From contig NZ_CANNGP010000015.1 of assembly GCF_947504105.1 (NCBI RefSeq), forward strand, positions 25,476 through 89,475: a DNA stretch of 64,000 nt, given 5' to 3'. The stretch is from an uncultured Tateyamaria sp. (lineage in GTDB: Bacteria > Pseudomonadota > Alphaproteobacteria > Rhodobacterales > Rhodobacteraceae). A model generated the notes under the pieces. The model saw only the letters and a list, made by a program, of their open reading frames with translations. It searched no databases and was not told where the DNA came from. The position numbers were made by a program, and so were the translations under genes. Positions 16,911 to 24,544 of this stretch are shown here, in pieces (the first letter of the stretch is position 1; each line of letters starts with the position of its first letter).

Positions 16911-18199
16911 AACTGCTCTCATCCGATCGTCTCGCGCGCGGGTTCTTCATCCTGTCGCTCGCCTTGATCGCAATGATATATGGGATCGTATCCTCGTGGT
17001 GGGGGTGGTTTCCCGCCCCCCAGATCGGCGAGGCGCATCGCACCTATCTGGATGTTTCGCGTAATTGGCGAAACGATATCGGGCTGGAACCGACACGCCA
17101 TCTTGTTGCTCCGAATGATCGAGGCACAGCCTCTCTCGACCGCGGTTACAACCGTAGGCCGGGAACCGAACGCGCGCCGGGTTACATTCTGATCGCCGGG
17201 CTCAGCGACGATCAGGACACCTCGGTCTTTGCCGTACGCCTGATCGACACGGAGGGGAACGAGGTCCACCGCTGGCCAATCCATTACGAAAACTTCGATC
17301 CCGACACCCCACCCCAGAATGTGATGCTGCATGGCATGGAGGTATTCGAGGACGGCTCCTTGGTTGTGACGTTTGACGTGGGCAATGCCATCGCACGGGT
17401 CGATCAATGCGGCCAAACCATGTGGAGCGTGCGCGGCGGCTTTCACCACTCGATCACGCGCGACGGCGCCGGGGGTATCTGGACCTGGTACGGCGAAGAT
17501 ATGGTGCGACTTGATGCAGCGACAGGCGAAAAGACCTTTTCATTGAACTTGCGGAACGACGTCATCGCGGCCAAGGGCGGTGATCAGCGCGGAATCTTCG
17601 ACATTCGTGTACGTATGCCAGGTGACGCTGCGGGGCAAGTTACCTATCTGGATGATCCGTTTCACCCCAATGATGTTGAGATGCTGCGCCCTGAAATGGC
17701 CGACGCCTTCCCGATGTTCGAGGCGGGTGATCTGATGTTTAGCCTGCGCGAACCGAACCTCGTTGCGGTGGTCGATCCGCAAACAGGTGAGCTGAAGTGG
17801 TGGCAGCATGGACCGTGGTTCAAACAGCATGATCCGGATTTCGAACCCGATGGCACGATCACGGTCTTTGACAATGCCACAGGTAAGATGCAGTCCCGAA
17901 TTCTACGTATCGATCCGCGCGATAACAGCACATCTGTGGATTTTGAAGGGACGGAAGACGAACCATTCTATACTTGGCGACGCGGCAAGCATCAAACACT
18001 TCCGAATGGCAACTTGCTCCTGACCGAAGCGGAGCATGGTCGTCTGCTCGAAGTGTCAGCGGCGGGTGACGTCTTGTGGACGCACGATATGGTTTGGGAC
18101 GCCGAAAGCAATCTCATCGTGACCGAGGCGCGTCATGTCCCCGAAACGTTCTTCACCGGTGGTATCCCGTCCTGCAACGAGGTGATCGCATCACAATGA
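16907..18199 (+). CDS. Arylsulfotransferase (ASST)-like membrane-anchored protein
   Basis: About 430 residues with one N-terminal span (FFILSLALIAMIYGIVSSWWGWF) and a large outer domain. The outer domain has beta-propeller-like repeats: VMLHGMEVFEDGSLVVTFD, HHSITRDGAGGIWTW, DPFHPNDVEML, RKHQTLPNGNLLLTEAEHGRLLEV. These His-rich segments match the ASST_2/arylsulfotransferase pattern. Classical ASSTs pass sulfate between phenolic compounds without PAPS in the periplasm; many members of this branch are uncharacterised. The start is inside the sulfotransferase stop (ATGA), with aaagg upstream. A non-enzymatic propeller is the alternative. Confidence 0.72.
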   Translation: MKLLSSDRLARGFFILSLALIAMIYGIVSSWWGWFPAPQIGEAHRTYLDVSRNWRNDIGLEPTRHLVAPNDRGTASLDRGYNRRPGTERAPGYILIAGLSDDQDTSVFAVRLIDTEGNEVHRWPIHYENFDPDTPPQNVMLHGMEVFEDGSLVVTFDVGNAIARVDQCGQTMWSVRGGFHHSITRDGAGGIWTWYGEDMVRLDAATGEKTFSLNLRNDVIAAKGGDQRGIFDIRVRMPGDAAGQVTYLDDPFHPNDVEMLRPEMADAFPMFEAGDLMFSLREPNLVAVVDPQTGELKWWQHGPWFKQHDPDFEPDGTITVFDNATGKMQSRILRIDPRDNSTSVDFEGTEDEPFYTWRRGKHQTLPNGNLLLTEAEHGRLLEVSAAGDVLWTHDMVWDAESNLIVTEARHVPETFFTGGIPSCNEVIASQ

Positions 18200-18382
18200 C
18201 GGCTCTCTGGGAGTTTCATCCCCCAGCTGTTTCCTACTGGCCGGCATCATCCAATGTTCTCATTTAGGGCATTTGGCGATTTCTCTGCGAGTGCCAACGG
18301 TGCCGTCTGCGGGAGCCAAGTACATGTCGATAAAGCCCGAAGAGGAACGGGATGTGATGCCACCGGCGCTGCACAAAGTGTT

Positions 18383-18403
18383 CTGGGGGCCGGTGGCCCC
18401 CAG
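18383..18403. terminator. Hairpin between convergent units
   Basis: A perfect 9-bp stem (ctgggggcc / ggcccccag) with a 3-base loop sits between the plus-strand arylsulfotransferase-like gene and the minus-strand rhodanese gene. There is no long T run on either side, so it may act as a weak bidirectional terminator or an mRNA 3'-end block. Confidence 0.5.
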
Positions 18404-18441
18404 TTGAGTTCTTTAAGTTGAACCTGCATCGTCAATTTGGC

Positions 18442-18858
18442 TCATGTAGCTTCCATGGGCCCGCCTGCTTCTTTCCACGCCCCAATGCCGCCGACATTCG
18501 TGACTGATTTGTAACCCATGTCGATGAGTGTTTTGCCCGACAAGGCGGCTTGTCCACCTAGGCCACAGACCAAGTAGATGTCTGCGTTTTTTTGAAGTGC
18601 ATGGTTGTGGAATCCCATACCAGGGTCGGCAGCGAACTCGATAAATCCGCGTGGGATGCGCAGGGCTCCTTCAATTGTTCCGGTTTTTTGAATGTCGGAA
18701 CTGTCCCGTACATCGACAAAAATACCGCCGCCTGCGGCATGGATTTCAATGGCTTCTTCCGATGACAGCTTTGGGACAATGGCGTTCGCTTCATCAAGAT
18801 AAGTTTGAGCGGTTTTTACAGCGTTTTCTCCAAGGAGTGGATGAAAGAGAACCGGCAA
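18442..18858 (-). CDS. Rhodanese-like domain protein
   Basis: 138 residues. A single rhodanese fold runs from about residue 30, with FVDVRDSSD, the substrate-loop Cys in YLVCGLGGQAAL and the closing MGYKSVTNVGGIGAW. Such proteins carry sulfur as a Cys persulfide. The start is TTG at 18858, since an in-frame stop lies just upstream and gagga precedes it. It is the last of three minus-strand genes (hydrolase, RidA-like, rhodanese) behind the palindromic operator at 20195-20230. A protective or sulfur-relay role under redox stress is inferred. Confidence 0.8.
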   Translation of the reverse strand: MPVLFHPLLGENAVKTAQTYLDEANAIVPKLSSEEAIEIHAAGGGIFVDVRDSSDIQKTGTIEGALRIPRGFIEFAADPGMGFHNHALQKNADIYLVCGLGGQAALSGKTLIDMGYKSVTNVGGIGAWKEAGGPMEAT

Positions 18859-18912
18859 TAGTGCCAGTCCTCAGGGGTCAGATGGTCATGCCAATCAGTT
18901 TCGGAATGAAGT

Positions 18913-19392
18913 TTATTTATAGGCGATCATCGACACTTCGACCAAAACCGGTGCGCCGGGTTTTCCGCCGGGCAAGGCTCCGACTTCGACTGCGGCACGT
19001 GCCGGGGGCATTTCGTCCGCACCCCAATAGGTGCCGTAGATCTCGTTGAAGGCGCCATAGTTGTCCATATCGGTTATGAACACGGTTGCACGGACTGCAT
19101 CGTTGAAGTCGTAGCCCGCTTCCGCCATGACGCTCTTGATGTTCTCCATTACGATCTTTGTTTGGTCTTGAACATCATTTTCGCCATCGCGTGCATGCTC
19201 TGGGATTTCTCCGCCGATGTATGCAATTTGGCCTGACACATAGAGAAAGCCATTGGCTGTTTTAATTCCCGGTGAATAGGGCGCGATTGGTACGTTTCCG
19301 GCGGGGTAGATACCTGTGCGGGCGTCTTCGGCAAAGGCCGCACCGGAACAAGCCAGCAGTGCGGCCAGGCTAAAGGTCCATAATTCTTTCAT
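18913..19392 (-). CDS. RidA family protein with a signal peptide
   Basis: 159 residues. An export signal (LAALLACSGAAFA) precedes a YjgF/RidA domain with PYSPGIKTANGFLYVSGQI, MENIKSVMAEAGYDFNDAVRATVFITDMD and PPARAAVEVGALP. The Arg in PPARAAVEV is the one that binds the carboxylate in active RidA imine deaminases. Cytosolic RidA proteins are about 130 residues with no signal, so an exported form is unusual and its substrate is unknown. It is 24 bp downstream of the alpha/beta hydrolase gene and shares its operon. Confidence 0.85.
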   Translation of the reverse strand: MKELWTFSLAALLACSGAAFAEDARTGIYPAGNVPIAPYSPGIKTANGFLYVSGQIAYIGGEIPEHARDGENDVQDQTKIVMENIKSVMAEAGYDFNDAVRATVFITDMDNYGAFNEIYGTYWGADEMPPARAAVEVGALPGGKPGAPVLVEVSMIAYK

Positions 19393-19416
19393 TGTCGGTC
19401 TCCCTGTATGTGGCGA

Positions 19417-20184
19417 TTACTTCGCCGCTTCGATGATCATGTTGGCGACGACCTCCGGGTAGGTCAGCATCGGCACATGACTGGTGTCGACTTCGACGGA
19501 TTTGGCGTTCAGTTTACCAATCTGATCGCGCTGGATCTCAGTCAGGGTCATGCGGTCTTGCGTTGAGACAACCGCGAAGTTCGGTTTGTCCTTCCAAGCG
19601 AGCTGCGTGACTGGCGTGCCCAATGAAGCGCTGTTTATTGGGCCTTGCGATGCTGCGATCGCGGCGATCTCTGTGTCCAGCAGATCAAAGGCAAAATGTT
19701 CGGCGACGCCTTTGTCTGTCAGGCGGTAATAGCCCGCCGTGTCCTTTTCCAGGTGATCCAGCCCGTCGGCGTGAGGGTAGTCGGAGATATATTCACCAAG
19801 GGATTGACCCTCATTGGGGGCAAAGGCGGCGACATATACCAACGAGTGCACTTTATCCTGCGAGCCTGCTTCCGTAATCACCATGCCGCCCCAAGAGTGC
19901 CCGACAAGAACGACCGGGCCTTCCAGTCGATCGATTGCTCGTTTGGTCGTCTCAACATCCGCTTCGAGTGAGCTGAGCGGAATTTGTGCAGCAATCACAT
20001 CAAGCCCGGCTTTTTCCAAAAGAGGCGTCACACGGTTCCATGCGGACCCATCGGCAAAGGCGCCATGAACAAGCACAACAGATTTGGCAGTCAGGTCTTC
20101 TTGGGCATGGGCGGCGTATCCAAAGCTGAAGGTGGCTACGGCAACCGCCGTAGAAAGGGTTCTTAGGGCAGTTCGGCGTTTCAT
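19417..20184 (-). CDS. Secreted alpha/beta hydrolase
   Basis: 255 residues with an export signal (twin Arg in MKRRTALRTLS, cleavage after AAHAQ). The fold shows VVLVHGAFADGSAWNRV (oxyanion loop), the nucleophile elbow GHSWGG, and an acid/His end with DTSHVPMLTYPEVVA. This resembles the EstC/salicylate-esterase-like branch. A good ribosome site (aaggag) overlaps the edge of the 36-bp palindrome, so a bound repressor would also cover the start of transcription. It is the first gene of the stress operon; the substrate is unknown. Confidence 0.85.
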   Translation of the reverse strand: MKRRTALRTLSTAVAVATFSFGYAAHAQEDLTAKSVVLVHGAFADGSAWNRVTPLLEKAGLDVIAAQIPLSSLEADVETTKRAIDRLEGPVVLVGHSWGGMVITEAGSQDKVHSLVYVAAFAPNEGQSLGEYISDYPHADGLDHLEKDTAGYYRLTDKGVAEHFAFDLLDTEIAAIAASQGPINSASLGTPVTQLAWKDKPNFAVVSTQDRMTLTEIQRDQIGKLNAKSVEVDTSHVPMLTYPEVVANMIIEAAK

Positions 20185-20194
20185 ATGGGTATCT

Positions 20195-20230
20195 CCTTAT
20201 ATATGTCTAGTGCACTAGACATATATAAGG
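20195..20230. promoter_or_regulatory. 36-bp perfect palindrome, MarR/OhrR-type operator
   Basis: The left half is ccttatatatgtctagtg and the right half is its exact reverse complement. The core TAGTGCACTA resembles sites of MarR/OhrR regulators. A related, less perfect site (ctagtgggctag) begins at 20230. It lies directly before the hydrolase ribosome site and 20 bp from the start codon. The neighbouring MarR-family gene is the likely binder. Confidence 0.75.
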
Positions 20231-20444
20231 CTAGTGGGCTAGGTAAATAGCTATTCGGACGATTTTTCCGACTTTTTGGCGTGAACGTAGCGGGACTTGC
20301 GCAATGGAGTACATCTTCAGCCAGCAGTGTACGGCGAAGGTCGTTCCTTGTTCAGCATTGTTTGAGCGATGTCGCGACGGAAAATTGTGAGCAGGAGAAA
20401 CGTTTAATAATCAAAGAGATATTCGTTTCTGTCACCACCATTTA

Positions 20445-20885
20445 CTAGACGATGGCTGCGCGCAGTCTCTTTATCTCGTCCAACAATGCGTATGCTTTTT
20501 CATCTGTAATGTTCAAAGCACAGCCCAGCCGTTCTGGAACGCTTGAGGCATGGACACCCAAAGCCCTGCCCTTCTCAGTCAGAAATACGTCTTGTCTGCG
20601 TTCATCAGTCGTGCTGCGTTTCTTTAGTACAAGACCCATCCGTTCGATCCGTTGGATCAAAGGCGTCGTTGTTGCGCCTTCCAATTGAAGACGATCGGCG
20701 ATCTCTTGAACACTCAAGCCATCCTTTTCCCACAGCACAAGCATTGCGAGGTATTGTGGGTAGGTCAGCCCAAGTTTTTCGAGCAGATCTGCGTAGACCT
20801 TCGTGATTGCACGTGATGTTGAATACAGCGCAAAGCAAAGCTGTTGATCCAGCAGTGGCGGAGCTTTTCCCATAGTATCAGTCAT
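20445..20885 (-). CDS. MarR-family regulator, OhrR-like
   Basis: 146 residues. The start LLDQQLCFALYSTSRAITKVY places a Cys where OhrR proteins have their peroxide-sensing Cys. The winged helix follows (LTYPQYLAMLVLWEKDGLSVQEIADRL, then the wing RSTTDERRQDVFLTEKG). OhrR represses until a peroxide oxidises that Cys. The gene lies upstream of the hydrolase operon on the same strand, after the peroxiredoxin gene. A half-related site before its own start (20913-20938) suggests autoregulation. Confidence 0.85.
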   Translation of the reverse strand: MTDTMGKAPPLLDQQLCFALYSTSRAITKVYADLLEKLGLTYPQYLAMLVLWEKDGLSVQEIADRLQLEGATTTPLIQRIERMGLVLKKRSTTDERRQDVFLTEKGRALGVHASSVPERLGCALNITDEKAYALLDEIKRLRAAIV

Positions 20886-20912
20886 AAGCGCGTTTCCGAG
20901 ATATGAAACGCG

Positions 20913-20938
20913 CTTATATGGCTAGCGTGCTAGGCAAT
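20913..20938. promoter_or_regulatory. Second MarR/OhrR-like site, before the regulator gene
   Basis: The sequence cttatatggctagcgtgctagg shares the cttatat edge and the ctag-N4-ctag core with the long palindrome at 20195-20230. It lies 28 bp upstream of the MarR-family start codon. Autoregulation is the simplest reading. Confidence 0.55.
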
Positions 20939-21003
20939 CAAGACCTCTGGCCGAATGCTTCAGTATTTTATTCAGCAGGTGGTGCAGGTTGGTCGGCGCT
21001 GCA

Positions 21004-21540
21004 TTACACAGGACCGCCGTATTCTCCGCGGGCGGGGTAGTCATTGGCAATGACAAAGTCGAGTGCACCGACGAAATCGCCAAAGTGCGGTCGTACAAAT
21101 GGCATTGTCTGGACAACACCAAAATATAGGGACTGATCCGGGCTGACCAGGAATACCCCAGGCTCTGAAAAGAGCGCGGGCTCTTCAACGCCAATGGATG
21201 TTTTCCCGCGAGACGTCGAAACGTAGAGCCCCCAGTCGCGCGCCAGATCAAGTGGCAATCCGTAGCCGAAGCGGAGACTTTTGGATTCGATCTTGCCCTG
21301 CATCAGCCGCGCACGTTCTTCGGTATCGGAACTGATTGCCACCACGTTTACGCCGCGTTGCTCGAACTCACCCGCCTTGCGATCCAGCTCCGTTAGATAA
21401 TTGGCGCAGATCGGGCAATGGTAACCGCGATAAAAGCAGATCAGTGTCCCGCGCTCTGTGGTTTCAGACGTTAAATCAAACGTGCCGTGATCCAATGTCT
21501 CAACAGACAGGTTTGGTGTTTTTTTGCGCGGCATCAGCAT
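21004..21540 (-). CDS. Peroxiredoxin-like AhpC/TSA protein
   Basis: 178 residues with a thioredoxin fold. The active-site stretch CFYRGYHCPICANYLTEL has a CPxC arrangement, as in the PRX-like group of AhpC/TSA proteins. It is followed by VNVVAISSDTEERA and PGVFLVSPDQSLYFG. It should reduce peroxides or another oxidised partner in the cytoplasm. A ribosome site (ggag) precedes the ATG. It points away from the AraC-type gene and lies 118 bp upstream of the OhrR-like gene. Confidence 0.82.
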   Translation of the reverse strand: MLMPRKKTPNLSVETLDHGTFDLTSETTERGTLICFYRGYHCPICANYLTELDRKAGEFEQRGVNVVAISSDTEERARLMQGKIESKSLRFGYGLPLDLARDWGLYVSTSRGKTSIGVEEPALFSEPGVFLVSPDQSLYFGVVQTMPFVRPHFGDFVGALDFVIANDYPARGEYGGPV

Positions 21541-21638
21541 TTAGAGAGCTCCATTTCGATTGTTTGAAGTTGCTTGACGCACTCTATGCCCGTCCTTAGT
21601 GATGTATTGGTCTTGATTTTCCGACTGAAAGGACGAAA

Positions 21639-22394
21639 ATGACTAAAACAGACCGCCTAACTTCTCTATTGAATAATTTTCGCCTTCAAGCAGCGGTCGC
21701 GCCAGCTGAAGACGCGAATCTGGCGGCCATTCGCGATCCAGCCTCCAGGGAGGAGCGTTTGGTGTTCACGCCGCGGGCCGTCGGGATCGACTGTCGTGAA
21801 CGGCACCTGTTGTTTTCACTCCACATTGATTTCGGTACACGAACCAGCCCACTTTGCGCTGCTCTGCCTGATCAGGTGATTGAGCATGTGGCCCCTGAAG
21901 GAGATCTTGCCAGCATTGTGTCGCTACTTACGTCGGAACAGCAGGCAAATCGGTGTGGTTCGCCCGCAGTTTTGGGTCGATTGGGTGAAGTTTTGGTTGT
22001 TCGGGTGCTCCGGTTACAGCTTGATCGCGGTGTCACAACACCTGGTCTTTTGGCGGGTCTGGCAAACCCGCGCATCAGTCAGGCCATTGTCGCAATGCAT
22101 GAAAACCCCGGGCATCACTGGCGGAACGCAGATCTGGCAGAGACCGCGGGTCTGTCCCATAGCCGTTTCAAGGAAGTGTTTTCTGAACTTGTTGGCGAAA
22201 CGCCCGCCAGCTACCTGCGCAGGTGGCGTCTAACCTTGGCCCGTGTTGACCTTGAAAAAGGAGAGCGGGTAGATCGTGTCGCCCATCGATATGGCTATCG
22301 CGCACCTGATGCATTTTCTCGGGCCTTTCTAAGGGAATTCGGTCAAAGGCCGAAGGCAACACTAAGCCGGGCAAGTGCAAACACTTTCGTTTGA
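21639..22394 (+). CDS. AraC-family transcriptional regulator
   Basis: 251 residues. A cupin-like sensing part fills the first 130 residues (CRERHLLFSLHIDFG). Two helix-turn-helix units follow (NADLAETAGLSHSRFKEVFSELVGETPASYLRRWRL, then VDRVAHRYGYRAPDAFSRAFLREFGQRP). This is the cupin_6 plus HTH_18 type. It is divergent from the peroxiredoxin gene, with 98 bp between them, so it probably controls that gene. Confidence 0.88.
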   Translation: MTKTDRLTSLLNNFRLQAAVAPAEDANLAAIRDPASREERLVFTPRAVGIDCRERHLLFSLHIDFGTRTSPLCAALPDQVIEHVAPEGDLASIVSLLTSEQQANRCGSPAVLGRLGEVLVVRVLRLQLDRGVTTPGLLAGLANPRISQAIVAMHENPGHHWRNADLAETAGLSHSRFKEVFSELVGETPASYLRRWRLTLARVDLEKGERVDRVAHRYGYRAPDAFSRAFLREFGQRPKATLSRASANTFV

Positions 22395-22636
22395 ATCAGG
22401 CCACCGGTGAGCTCAATGTGATGTTTCCGGCGAAGCGTAGCACCCATTTGGTTCGATGCAGAGATTTTCGTAAACGCCGTAACGCTCAAGACCTGAGATT
22501 GCCAAGACTGTGACTTTTGGAGCAAAAGGTTCGAAATAGCAGCCTCACCATTCAGCAAAGCGGGGGGATAAACATGTCCTGATTGTACCACTTTCATCAG
22601 GTTTTCTTAGCAGCAATTCAGTTTTTATTCCGACCG

Positions 22637-23056
22637 TTACGGCTCCGCTTGTGCACCGATTGCGACCAGCGCGACCATTGCAACATCCTTGTCTTGGTCC
22701 GGCGTACCGGACCCCACGCCGATACCGCCTACGCATGTACTGTCCACATAGATCGGCAAGCCACCGCCGAGCCTCGTGACTGAATTGTCGGTCGCCGCTG
22801 CAATGTACAGACCAACCTGTTCCGGGATTGCATCGCTGGCGGTACGGATGGAGGCGGCAGTACGGGCCTTGGTTTCGGCACTTTTCAGGCTGAGGTACTT
22901 TGCTCCAGTCATCCGGATCTGCCCAAGCGTGACACCGCTTGCATCCACGATAACAATACATTGCGGTTGGCCCATCTTCTCTGCCTGCACAACCGCAGCC
23001 TGCAGCATCGTCAACACGCCCTCGTGTGTAAGAACGAGTGACTTTTCGACATGCAT
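22637..23056 (-). CDS. GlcG/HbpS heme-binding family protein
   Basis: About 139 residues with the family pattern: MGQPQCIVIVDASG near residue 30, KARTAASIRTAS, and the C-terminal GGGLPIYVDSTCVGGIGVGSGTPDQDKDVA. Family members include the heme-binding HbpS of Streptomyces and GlcG of glycolate operons, but many have no known role. The inner ATG is chosen because gggagg would be too close to the upstream one. It is divergent from gnd across the operator at 23080, so it may share its regulation. Confidence 0.82.
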   Translation of the reverse strand: MHVEKSLVLTHEGVLTMLQAAVVQAEKMGQPQCIVIVDASGVTLGQIRMTGAKYLSLKSAETKARTAASIRTASDAIPEQVGLYIAAATDNSVTRLGGGLPIYVDSTCVGGIGVGSGTPDQDKDVAMVALVAIGAQAEP

Positions 23057-23079
23057 GGCTTCCATCCTCCCTTAGCGTT

Positions 23080-23093
23080 TGTTATCGGTAACA
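23080..23093. promoter_or_regulatory. GntR/LacI-type operator between HbpS-like gene and gnd
   Basis: TGTTATCGGTAACA is a near-perfect palindrome (one mismatched pair) with the GTTA..TAAC arms of LacI-family gluconate repressors such as E. coli GntR/IdnR. It lies 30 bp before gnd. The same type of site recurs at 30543-30578 and 44424-44451. Confidence 0.7.
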
Positions 23094-23122
23094 TAACAGC
23101 CGCTCTTGGAAGAGGAAAGCAT

Positions 23123-24544
23123 ATGTCTGCAGCAGAAATCGGTGTGATCGGGTTGGGCACTATGGGGGCCATGTTGGCGCTGAACATTGCTGATAGCGGG
23201 TTTTCGGTTGCGGTGCACAATCGCACTGCTGCGCGTATCCCCGAGTTCATGGACAAGGCGGGCGAGCTTACCGATCGCATTACCGGTTATGCCCAGTTGG
23301 AGGACTTTGTGCGGGGCCTTGCCAGCCCACGCAACATCATCCTAATGGTGCCAGCAGGTGACGCTGTGGATGCGCAGATCGAACAGTTGCGTCCGCTGCT
23401 GGATGCCGACGATATGATTATTGATGCCGGCAACGCTAATTTCCATGAAAGTGAACGTCGCGCAACAGAGGCAAAGAAGTCCGGTGTGCCGTTCCTTGGT
23501 ATAGGTGTTTCTGGCGGGGCGGAAGGCGCGCGGTTTGGTCCGTCGATTATGGGGGGCGGTACGCTCGCGGCATGGGATCGTGTCGCTCATATACTCAAGG
23601 CGATTTCAGCGAAATATGAGGGCAAACCCTGCGCAACCTACATGGGCACAGGTGGGGCCGGTCATTTCGTCAAAACGGTACACAATGGAATTGAGTACGC
23701 CGACATGCAGCTGATCGCGGAAGCCTATGGTGTGATGCGCGACGGGATGGGCATGGATGCGGCGGCCTGTGGATCCGTGTTTGATCGGTGGAACGAAGGG
23801 CTGTTGCAAGGCTACCTGGTCGAGATTTCTGGCAAGGTGTCGGCTGCGATAGACCCTGAGACAGGACATCCGATGCTGGACATGATTCTGGATCGTGCGG
23901 GGCAGAAGGGGACGGGTCGCTGGACGGTCATCGAAAGTCAAATGATGGGTGCGCCAGTGCCGGTGATCGAGGCGGCTGTTGTCGCGCGCAACATGTCTGC
24001 TGCACGCGATTTACGTCTGGCCGGTGCGGAGGCGTTTGGATCAACAGGTGGCATGATGTCTGACGGCGAGCTGACTTTCGGTGATCTGGAACAAGCGCTG
24101 ATTGCGGGCAAGGTTCTGTGTTATGCGCAAGGGTTCGAATTGCTAACCAAGGCCAGTGCCGACTACGGCTGGGATCTACCGATGGCCGAGATCGCAGAGG
24201 TCTGGCGCGAGGGATGCATCATCCGATCAGCCATGCTGAATGACATGGCGTCTGCCCTGACCGAAGCACCGGAACGCAACCTTGCCCTTGCTCCCTATTT
24301 CGCGGATATCCTGAGAACCAACATGGCAGGCCTGCGCAAGGTAGCGGTGACGGCTATGGGCGCGGGGCAACCGGTGCCCGCGCTGGCGGCCGCGCTCAAT
24401 TACTTCGACACTTTGACCAGCGCACGCACGACAGCCAACATGCTTCAGGCGCAGCGCGACTATTTCGGTGCTCACAGCTTTGAGCGTACCGATAAAGACG
24501 GTGCGCATCATGGGCCGTGGCTGGATCAGCACCTAAATGGGTGA
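23123..24544 (+). CDS. gnd: 6-phosphogluconate dehydrogenase, decarboxylating
   Basis: 473 residues, full length for the family. It oxidises and decarboxylates 6-phosphogluconate to ribulose 5-phosphate with NADP. The sequence shows the dinucleotide motif GVIGLGTMGAMLALNIA, the substrate loop GIGVSGGAEGARFGPSIM, the catalytic Lys/Asn stretch FVKTVHNGIEYADMQLI and the C-terminal YFGAHSFER. The start at 23123 follows agaggaaag; the frame upstream overlaps the divergent gene and the operator. It ends in a 12-bp overlap with the convergent lactonase gene. With gntK it provides a route from gluconate to the pentose phosphate pathway. Confidence 0.95.
   Translation: MSAAEIGVIGLGTMGAMLALNIADSGFSVAVHNRTAARIPEFMDKAGELTDRITGYAQLEDFVRGLASPRNIILMVPAGDAVDAQIEQLRPLLDADDMIIDAGNANFHESERRATEAKKSGVPFLGIGVSGGAEGARFGPSIMGGGTLAAWDRVAHILKAISAKYEGKPCATYMGTGGAGHFVKTVHNGIEYADMQLIAEAYGVMRDGMGMDAAACGSVFDRWNEGLLQGYLVEISGKVSAAIDPETGHPMLDMILDRAGQKGTGRWTVIESQMMGAPVPVIEAAVVARNMSAARDLRLAGAEAFGSTGGMMSDGELTFGDLEQALIAGKVLCYAQGFELLTKASADYGWDLPMAEIAEVWREGCIIRSAMLNDMASALTEAPERNLALAPYFADILRTNMAGLRKVAVTAMGAGQPVPALAAALNYFDTLTSARTTANMLQAQRDYFGAHSFERTDKDGAHHGPWLDQHLNG

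Noticed and set aside
18247..18440. Minus-strand coding-like stretch after the rhodanese gene
   Set aside because: One frame ends in a protein-like stretch (GFIDMYLAPADGTVG), but there is no start, no ribosome site and no known match.
22343..22597. 84-residue minus-strand frame between the AraC and HbpS genes
   Set aside because: Overlaps the end of the AraC-type gene and has no family pattern or ribosome site.
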